Positions 59,189-64,000 of a stretch of DNA of 64,000 bases are shown here, one piece after another. The notes under the pieces are model-generated. The model was not told the DNA's origin, ran no database searches, and saw nothing but the letters and a program-made list of their open reading frames with translations. The stretch comes from Lachnospiraceae bacterium. GTDB lineage: Bacteria; Bacillota; Clostridia; Lachnospirales; Lachnospiraceae. Position numbers and translations under genes: made by a program. Numbering within the stretch: position 1 is the first letter of the stretch; each line of letters starts with the position of its first letter. The DNA is taken from NCBI GenBank assembly GCA_015056735.1, contig SVFT01000002.1, positions 226,432-290,431 on the forward strand. The letters are read 5' to 3'.

Positions 59189-60274
59189 ATGGCGGTATAT
59201 GGATTCTATCTTTTGTTGCTTCTTCTGCTCTTTGGCGGATCGAAGGTCTCTGCCAAGGGAGAATGGAACGATGAATATCTGTCTCGGTCGCAGACCAAAG
59301 CATTTCTGGGATTTTGTACGATCGTGATCATGTTCCATCATATCTCCCAGAAGACCTGCGCGCCGTGGCTGGATCCGCAGTATATCCGCCACGGGCTGGA
59401 ATTCTTTGTCTATATTGGGTACCCTTGCGTTGCCATGTTTTTTTTCTGTTCGGGCTATGGGATGTATGTCGCATCCCGCAAGGGAGATTCTTTCTTTGAC
59501 CATTATTTCATAAGGCGCATTCTGCCGGTTATCATTCCGGCAGCGTTGATGTGGCTTGTTTTTTTCTTCATTGAACAGGCCCGCGGCATGATGATCGATC
59601 CGCCTCTTTGGATCAATGTCTATGATTACATCTGGTACGTACCGGCTCTTCTGTATATCTATATCATTTTCTATATTTGTTTTCACCTTGTGAAAAATGC
59701 GTGGGCTTCTTTTGCACTTCTGTGGGTCGGCGTGGCTCTTTATTTTATATTGAGCGCTTTTTTCAGCCCGGGCACCTGGTGGTACAATACGCAGTTCATG
59801 TTTGCAGTCGGCGCCACGGTCGGCGCGAAGACGTCGGCGTTTACGACATTGAATAAACGTCATTATCCCGTGTGGATCGTCCTGAGTCTGCTCCTGACGC
59901 TGAGCGGCTTTATTGCGGCTGGTTACTATGAAGAGATCGTCACGCACTATGGGATTGCATACGACCAAACCGTGTATGGTTATGTCCAGATCGCAGGTCA
60001 GCTTGTCAGTGCGCTTACGTTTGTATGGTTTGTGCTTCTTCTCGGAATGAAAATTCGTATCGGCAATCGTGTTCTCGCATTTCTTGGCAGCTTCACGCTG
60101 GAACTGTATCTCGTACATCCGCTGTTCGTGCATCTTTTCGCGTTTGCCTTTGTGCAAAAAGAATCAGGCCCTGTGTACTATATAGAAAACCAGCTGATCT
60201 ATATTCCGGCGGTGATCCTGCCGGCGTTGCTGGTCGCATATGTGTTGCATTATGCGATCACGAAAATAAAATGA
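59189..60274 (+). CDS. Acyltransferase 3 family membrane protein
   Basis: This 361-residue protein has about ten membrane helices. Features of the family: V-I-M-F-H-H-I-S near residue 50 with the catalytic-type His, F-F-F-C-S-G-Y-G-M, F-I-R-R-I-L-P and a late S-F-T-L-E-L-Y-L-V-H-P. Such proteins O-acylate surface glycans or peptidoglycan. ATG 59189 follows CCGGAGG. No linked glycan genes are present, so the substrate is unknown. Confidence 0.88.
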   Translation: MAVYGFYLLLLLLLFGGSKVSAKGEWNDEYLSRSQTKAFLGFCTIVIMFHHISQKTCAPWLDPQYIRHGLEFFVYIGYPCVAMFFFCSGYGMYVASRKGDSFFDHYFIRRILPVIIPAALMWLVFFFIEQARGMMIDPPLWINVYDYIWYVPALLYIYIIFYICFHLVKNAWASFALLWVGVALYFILSAFFSPGTWWYNTQFMFAVGATVGAKTSAFTTLNKRHYPVWIVLSLLLTLSGFIAAGYYEEIVTHYGIAYDQTVYGYVQIAGQLVSALTFVWFVLLLGMKIRIGNRVLAFLGSFTLELYLVHPLFVHLFAFAFVQKESGPVYYIENQLIYIPAVILPALLVAYVLHYAITKIK

Positions 60275-60288
60275 TTATTGAGCAGACA

Positions 60289-60597
60289 GGCGGGAATCTT
60301 CCCAAATACTATTCCAAAGCTCGCATTTCAGTCAGAAAATGCATAGCATTTTCTGTCCCCTCCGGGAGGATGGCACGGATTTTCAGAGGAATGCTGCTTC
60401 GCAGCGAAAATCCGGCCCGGAAAACGCGTAATAACGCGTTTTCTCGTCATTTTAATTCATAACCATTCTTTAAAGAGTGGGGCATTTCTGCGGAACTCGC
60501 TTCGCTCAGACAGTCCTCAAAATGCCCATTTCAGAATACTTATTCATTAAGTGCACATGCGCATGCATTTTTCATCGTTTATGGGAAGCTGCCGGCC
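60289..60597. mobile_element. MITE-like element, copy 1
   Basis: 309 bases, about nine-tenths identical to 62962-63270. The right terminal repeat (60577-60597) matches the other copy; the left one (60289-60309) is degenerate. The inside is full of hairpins (CAGAAAATGC/GCATTTTCTG, GAAAACGCG/CGCGTTTTC, CCCCTCCGGGAGG) and has no gene. It fills most of the gap between the acyltransferase and TfoX genes; I see nothing in 60598-60694 beyond the next gene's leader. Confidence 0.75.
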
Positions 60598-60694
60598 GTG
60601 GTTTCGATGCCTCCATGCAAAGTGATATACAAAAAGTATTCAGCAGGTAGAAAAGGATAACGCGGAATGATACAATTTGCCTGGGAGGTAACAT

Positions 60695-61006
60695 ATGGCA
60701 TCAAGTAAAGCGTATTTGGAATTTATATTAGAGCAGTTGTCGGGGCTGGAAGAGATAACGCACCGTGCGATGATGGGAGAATACGTGCTGTATTATCGGG
60801 GCAGGATCTTTGGGGGCATCTATGATGACCGTTTTCTGGTGAAGCCGACAAAGTCCGCCGGAGCGATGATGCCCGATGCGGATATGGAAATCCCATACGA
60901 AGGGGCTAAAGAGATGATTCTTGTGGATGATGTTGATAACAGGGATTTTCTCCGTAAGCTTGTGGAGTCGATGTATGAGGATTTACCGGAACCGAAGAAG
61001 AAATGA
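60695..61006 (+). CDS. TfoX N-terminal domain protein
   Basis: This 103-residue protein matches the TfoX/Sxy N-terminal domain: M-M-G-E-Y-V-L-Y-Y-R-G-R-I-F-G-G-I-Y-D-D-R-F-L-V-K-P-T. The C-terminal competence domain of gamma-proteobacterial TfoX is absent, as is normal for Firmicutes forms. GGGAGG precedes ATG. Function in Clostridia is unclear. Confidence 0.92.
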   Translation: MASSKAYLEFILEQLSGLEEITHRAMMGEYVLYYRGRIFGGIYDDRFLVKPTKSAGAMMPDADMEIPYEGAKEMILVDDVDNRDFLRKLVESMYEDLPEPKKK

Positions 61007-61050
61007 CTTTCCGGTAAAATGTGTTATGAATGATGAATCGGAGGCAGATT

Positions 61051-61545
61051 ATGGAAATACTATCTGAAATCGTAACCCGTCGGAGTGTGAGAAAATTTAC
61101 CGATAAAAGCATTTCGGACGAGCAGATCAGACTGATCCTGGAGGCGGCGCGAATGGCTCCTTCCGGAAGCAATATGCAGCCGTGGGATTTTATAGTGGTT
61201 AAATCTCACGAGATGAAGGAAAAAATCGTTTCATTGGATCATAACCAGAAATGGATGCTGGATGCACCGGTGTTCATTATCTGCATCGGTAATGCCGGCT
61301 ATCGAAAGGAAGATGAGCTAACCCGTGCGATCCGGGACAGCGCCATTGCGACAGACCACATGCTTCTTCAGATAGAGCATATGGGCCTTTCAACCTGCTG
61401 GACCGGCTGGTATGAGCAGGAAGAGATGCGGGAATTATTGGGTTTAGACGATAATTGTTATGTAACAGGTGTCCTGCCGATCGGTTACGGCAGCGAAAAG
61501 CCTGCCGCTCGTCCACGTCGTGAACTGGTCTATAAAGTCATTTGA
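61051..61545 (+). CDS. Nitroreductase family protein
   Basis: I chose ATG 61051 because CGGAGG lies 6 bases upstream. The 164-residue flavoprotein has R-R-S-V-R-K-F (FMN phosphate), A-P-S-G-S-N-M-Q-P-W, M-G-L-S-T-C-W and a late V-L-P-I-G-Y. It reduces nitro or enone compounds with NAD(P)H in the known family; the substrate here is open. Its stop codon is part of the second 29-nt inverted repeat. Confidence 0.92.
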   Translation: MEILSEIVTRRSVRKFTDKSISDEQIRLILEAARMAPSGSNMQPWDFIVVKSHEMKEKIVSLDHNQKWMLDAPVFIICIGNAGYRKEDELTRAIRDSAIATDHMLLQIEHMGLSTCWTGWYEQEEMRELLGLDDNCYVTGVLPIGYGSEKPAARPRRELVYKVI

Positions 61546-61571
61546 GCCAGGGGGACGGGGTGCCTGGCTCA
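61543..61571. repeat. 29-nt inverted repeat, copy 2
   Basis: TGAGCCAGG...CCTGGCTCA; its first three bases are the stop codon of the nitroreductase gene. Confidence 0.85.
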
Positions 61572-61704
61572 TAATAGCGATACCGATCCTCGGATTTTCG
61601 AAAGAAGGTCCGGGGATTTTGCGCTTTTCAACCTGTCACGCCCGATTTTCCACCTCTTGGGAATAACCCCTTTTCTCAACGAGCGATAGCTGTATAATAA
61701 TGCC

Positions 61705-62160
61705 ATGAACAAGATGAAGGTTAGAATTGAGATCGATCCGGAAGTAAAAGAATGTGAAGTCACTATTAAATGTTCCGAAGTCGGAGTGGAGGTAGAGAGG
61801 ATCCAAAAGCTTTTAACGGAGAACTCTTCAGGGTTTTCGCAGATAAGCTTGTACAAAGGGGATTCTGAGTTTTTTATCCCGCTGAGCGATATTTTGTTCT
61901 TCGAAACAGAAGGCGGTCATATCAGGGCCCATACCGCAGATGATGAATTCGAAGTAAAATGTCGGCTCTACGAACTGGAGGAGAGGCTTCCGTTTTATTA
62001 TCTCAGGATTTCCAAATCCGCAATACTGAATACGAGGAAACTCTATTCGATCACGAAGAATCTTGCGGGTGCCAGTAAGATCGAATTTCAGGGAACCTAC
62101 AAAACCGTTTATTGTTCAAGAAATTATTACAAGGCGCTGAAGGATATGATCACGCCATAA
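61705..62160 (+). CDS. LytTR-domain DNA-binding protein
   Basis: This 151-residue protein ends in a LytTR domain (about 50-150: I-L-F-F-E-T-E-G-G-H-I, F-Y-Y-L-R-I-S-K-S-A-I-L-N, Y-Y-K-A-L-K). No receiver domain is present. TATAAT at 61693-61698 lies only 6 bases before ATG 61705, so the mRNA may be leaderless; ATG 61714 is the alternative start. The downstream membrane gene is 14 bases away, the usual LytTR plus membrane-partner pair. Confidence 0.85.
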   Translation: MNKMKVRIEIDPEVKECEVTIKCSEVGVEVERIQKLLTENSSGFSQISLYKGDSEFFIPLSDILFFETEGGHIRAHTADDEFEVKCRLYELEERLPFYYLRISKSAILNTRKLYSITKNLAGASKIEFQGTYKTVYCSRNYYKALKDMITP

Positions 62161-62174
62161 AAAGGAGATATGTC

Positions 62175-62927
62175 ATGAATAACAGATCAAAAAACGTACT
62201 CTGGGGAGTACTGCTGATAGCTCTGGCTGCCAGCCTCATTCTTTGGAAACTGAATATACTGATACTGCCGTCGGTGTTTGCGGGTGTAAGCATCTTTGCC
62301 CTTGCGCTGGGGGCGATCATGTTGATCATCATGATCCACAGCATCATCGAGAGGCATTATGGAGGGATCTTTTTCCCGCTCGCTGTGATCTGCATTTTGT
62401 TTGATAAGCCGCTTGGGATCACGGCGATCACGCCGATGACCGTGCTGATCGCGGCGCTTCTGCTTTCCATTGCTTTTCACATGATTTTTCCGACGCATCA
62501 CAGGGAGCATACGTATTCTCACGGAGGACCGAACCGGTTTTCGGATAAGTTTTCCGAAAGCTTTAATGAAAGTGAGAACGGATCGGTGATCTACTCCACG
62601 CGGTTCGGGTCTTCTTCAAGGTATGTTCGGAGTCAAAATCTGTGCTCTGCGGATCTTTCAGCACAGTTTGGTGAGATGAGTGTGTTCTTTGACAAAGCGG
62701 AGGTGCCGGGAAAGGCTGTAAAGATTGACTGCCAGGTGTCCTTCGGCGCGATGAATATCTACATCCCGGAAAACTGGGTAGTTGAAAACAGGACCGGTGT
62801 AACATTGGGACACTGTGATATGAAAGGAACGAATCCTGTTGCAAATGAGAATACTGTTAGCTGCACTGTGATCGGATCGGTTGCATTCGGCGAGCTGAAG
62901 ATCATAAGGGTAGGGCAGTATAACTGA
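62175..62927 (+). CDS. LiaF-like membrane protein
   Basis: This 250-residue protein has about four membrane helices in the first 115 residues, a short linker, and a C-terminal beta-rich domain like LiaF/DUF2154 (F-G-E-M-S-V-F-F-D-K-A, V-S-F-G-A-M-N-I-Y-I-P, S-V-A-F-G-E-L-K-I). AAAGGAGAT precedes ATG 62175. It probably senses or controls envelope stress with the LytTR protein. Confidence 0.85.
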   Translation: MNNRSKNVLWGVLLIALAASLILWKLNILILPSVFAGVSIFALALGAIMLIIMIHSIIERHYGGIFFPLAVICILFDKPLGITAITPMTVLIAALLLSIAFHMIFPTHHREHTYSHGGPNRFSDKFSESFNESENGSVIYSTRFGSSSRYVRSQNLCSADLSAQFGEMSVFFDKAEVPGKAVKIDCQVSFGAMNIYIPENWVVENRTGVTLGHCDMKGTNPVANENTVSCTVIGSVAFGELKIIRVGQYN

Positions 62928-62953
62928 GCCTAGGGGACGGGGTGCCTGGCTCA
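62925..62953. repeat. 29-nt inverted repeat, copy 3
   Basis: TGAGCC-TAGGGGACGGGG-TGCCTGGCTCA; its first three bases are the TGA stop of the LiaF-like gene, as in copy 2. It lies 9 bases before the second MITE-like element. Confidence 0.85.
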
Positions 62954-62961
62954 TAAATCAT

Positions 62962-63270
62962 GGCCGGCAGCTTCCCATAAACCATTCAAATGCGCGCATT
63001 TCAGTCAGAAAATGCATAGCATTTTCTGTCCCCTCCGGGAGGATGGCACGGATTTTCAGAGGAATGCTGCTTCGCAGCGAAAATCCAGCCCGGAAAACGC
63101 GTAATAACGCGTTTTCTCGTCATTTCAATTCATAAGCATTCTGAAAAGCGTCGGACATTTTTGCGGAACTCGCTTCGCTCAGCCAGTCCTCAAAATGCCC
63201 GTTTCAGAATACTTATTCATTAAGTGCACATGCGCATGCATTTTTCATCGTTTATGGAAAGCTGCCGGCC
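62962..63270. mobile_element. MITE-like element, copy 2
   Basis: 309 bases bounded by 21-bp terminal inverted repeats (62962-62982 and 63250-63270) that match with one mismatch; the core is GCCGGCAGCTT. No gene inside. Same length as copy 1. No clear target duplication is visible. This fills the gap between the LiaF-like and Rpn-like genes. Confidence 0.8.
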
Positions 63271-63307
63271 GTGCTATTGGTAACGCCGGCCTTCTATAAA
63301 GTGAAAA

Positions 63308-64000
63308 CTATTGCAGAATCTCCTGCGCTTGCTTCATAGCTTCATCTGCCGACAGATCAGGATCGCGGCTCATAAGGTGGGATGCCAACTTGCGTAAGTC
63401 TTCCTGACGGTTTTCACGGCGACCGGTTTCGATGCCTTCACGGCGGCCTGCCTCAAGCCCTTCAAGACGACCTTCTTCTTTAAACATGTTCATGGTTTCG
63501 GCTTCATTGTATTCCGTTAAGCAAATCATTTGTACCTCCGATCTGTTCGCGATCAGGTATTCCTTGATCGAAAACGTATCCGGCATATCGGCCATTGCAT
63601 GTTCTACAGATTTTTCGATGTCCATGGATCTGCAGTAATATCTGATCCGTTCAATAAACCAGGCGTATTCGCTCAGCGGTTTGCATGCATCCATCAATTC
63701 CTTGTTGCGACCGTAATTAATGTTAAACATGTGCACCCTGACCGATACATCCGCGTCATCTTTGTTGCGATCATCAGGGAAAAGATCGCTTAGATACAGA
63801 TCTGTTTCATCTTCGGTATCCTTTAGCCCATTATAAAATGTTACCAGCTTCGGGATCGGTACTTCGATCTTTTTCCCACCATACAGGTTATATTTATTCT
63901 TTTTAATGTACTTGTCATATGCCTGCGACAGGTAGATAAGCTGCCGCATCGGCATATTGGGATTGTATGTGCTTTGATGCTCATACAGATTCAGTGAGCT
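63308..64000 (-). CDS. Rpn/PD-(D/E)XK transposase-like protein, 5' truncated by window
   Basis: The minus-strand frame is open to base 64000, so the start lies outside the window. Visible are L-Y-E-H-Q-S-T-Y-N-P-N-M-P, the conserved segment of Rpn-family recombination-promoting nucleases, and a C-terminal E-G-R-L-E-G-L-E-A-G-R-R-E-G repeat of the R-E-G type common in the family. An ATG at 63955 exists but would cut the nuclease core. These proteins are often multi-copy in Lachnospiraceae. Confidence 0.85.
   Translation of the reverse strand, partial: SSLNLYEHQSTYNPNMPMRQLIYLSQAYDKYIKKNKYNLYGGKKIEVPIPKLVTFYNGLKDTEDETDLYLSDLFPDDRNKDDADVSVRVHMFNINYGRNKELMDACKPLSEYAWFIERIRYYCRSMDIEKSVEHAMADMPDTFSIKEYLIANRSEVQMICLTEYNEAETMNMFKEEGRLEGLEAGRREGIETGRRENRQEDLRKLASHLMSRDPDLSADEAMKQAQEILQ

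Noticed and set aside
60025-60462. Plus-strand frame overlapping the acyltransferase 3' end and the MITE
   Set aside because: It runs through the hairpins of the MITE-like copy and overlaps a clear membrane-protein gene in another frame.
1-64000. CRISPR arrays, tRNA or rRNA genes
   Set aside because: No regularly spaced repeats with spacers, no cloverleaf with a CCA-like end and no rRNA motifs were seen on either strand.

Overview
The window looks like part of a Clostridia chromosome, most likely Lachnospiraceae. It carries a large integrated conjugative element on the left (1 to about 29.7 kb) and an ordinary housekeeping segment on the right. Evidence for the host group: Gram-positive style Shine-Dalgarno and sigma-A promoters, a CIRCE/HrcA site, a ZTP riboswitch ahead of a complete pur operon, class III fructose-1,6-bisphosphatase, YerC, TypA, and the DUF5717/DUF5716 gene cluster known mainly from Lachnospiraceae. 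The left part looks visibly more A+T-rich than the right.

Element (1-29.7 kb; its left end lies outside the window). It has the Tn1549/CTn-like gene set: a DUF4366 membrane protein, a collagen-like membrane protein, a MobC-like accessory protein, topoisomerase III, a giant methylase/SNF2-helicase fusion with a tnpV gene nested in another frame, a MOBP-type relaxase followed by an inverted-repeat-rich oriT-like region, an excisionase-like HTH protein and a tyrosine integrase at the right end. Accessory modules: two zeta-toxin paralogues with a stand-alone copy of the N-terminal domain of the second, a HipBA-like pair, MntA/HepT, DUF4160/DUF2442, a ribbon-helix-helix regulator with a J-domain membrane protein, and an XRE regulator with its operator.

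Four features of the element stand out. (1) Eight copies of a perfect 14-bp palindrome, GTGCGACGTCGCAC, lie at gene starts, five of them directly after a hairpin. (2) Three paralogous secreted-protein genes carry a G-rich tract inside the signal-peptide codons, and all three are out of frame by the same one base. (3) A roughly 450-nt highly structured, apparently untranslated RNA region lies at 27.14-27.59 kb. (4) tnpV is nested out of frame in the helicase gene, with its own strong Shine-Dalgarno sequence.

Housekeeping part (29.7-64 kb). CIRCE-controlled htpG comes first. A ZTP riboswitch and a multi-hairpin leader precede purE-purF-purM-purN-purD-purL; this PurF lacks the usual catalytic Cys. 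Next is an uncharacterised four-gene operon (DUF5717, an actin/Hsp70-fold DUF5716 protein, a TPR protein, a membrane coiled-coil protein). A polar amino-acid ABC transporter is followed by typA, dapA, dapB, fbp and a eukaryotic-type HisA. The rest are a lipoprotein, a cold-shock protein, a degenerate M23 protein, YerC, an acyltransferase, TfoX-N, a nitroreductase, LytTR and LiaF-like genes, and a truncated Rpn-family gene. Two 309-bp MITE-like elements with terminal inverted repeats and three copies of a 29-nt inverted repeat are scattered through the last 5 kb.

All calls come from reading the sequence; no database search was run.
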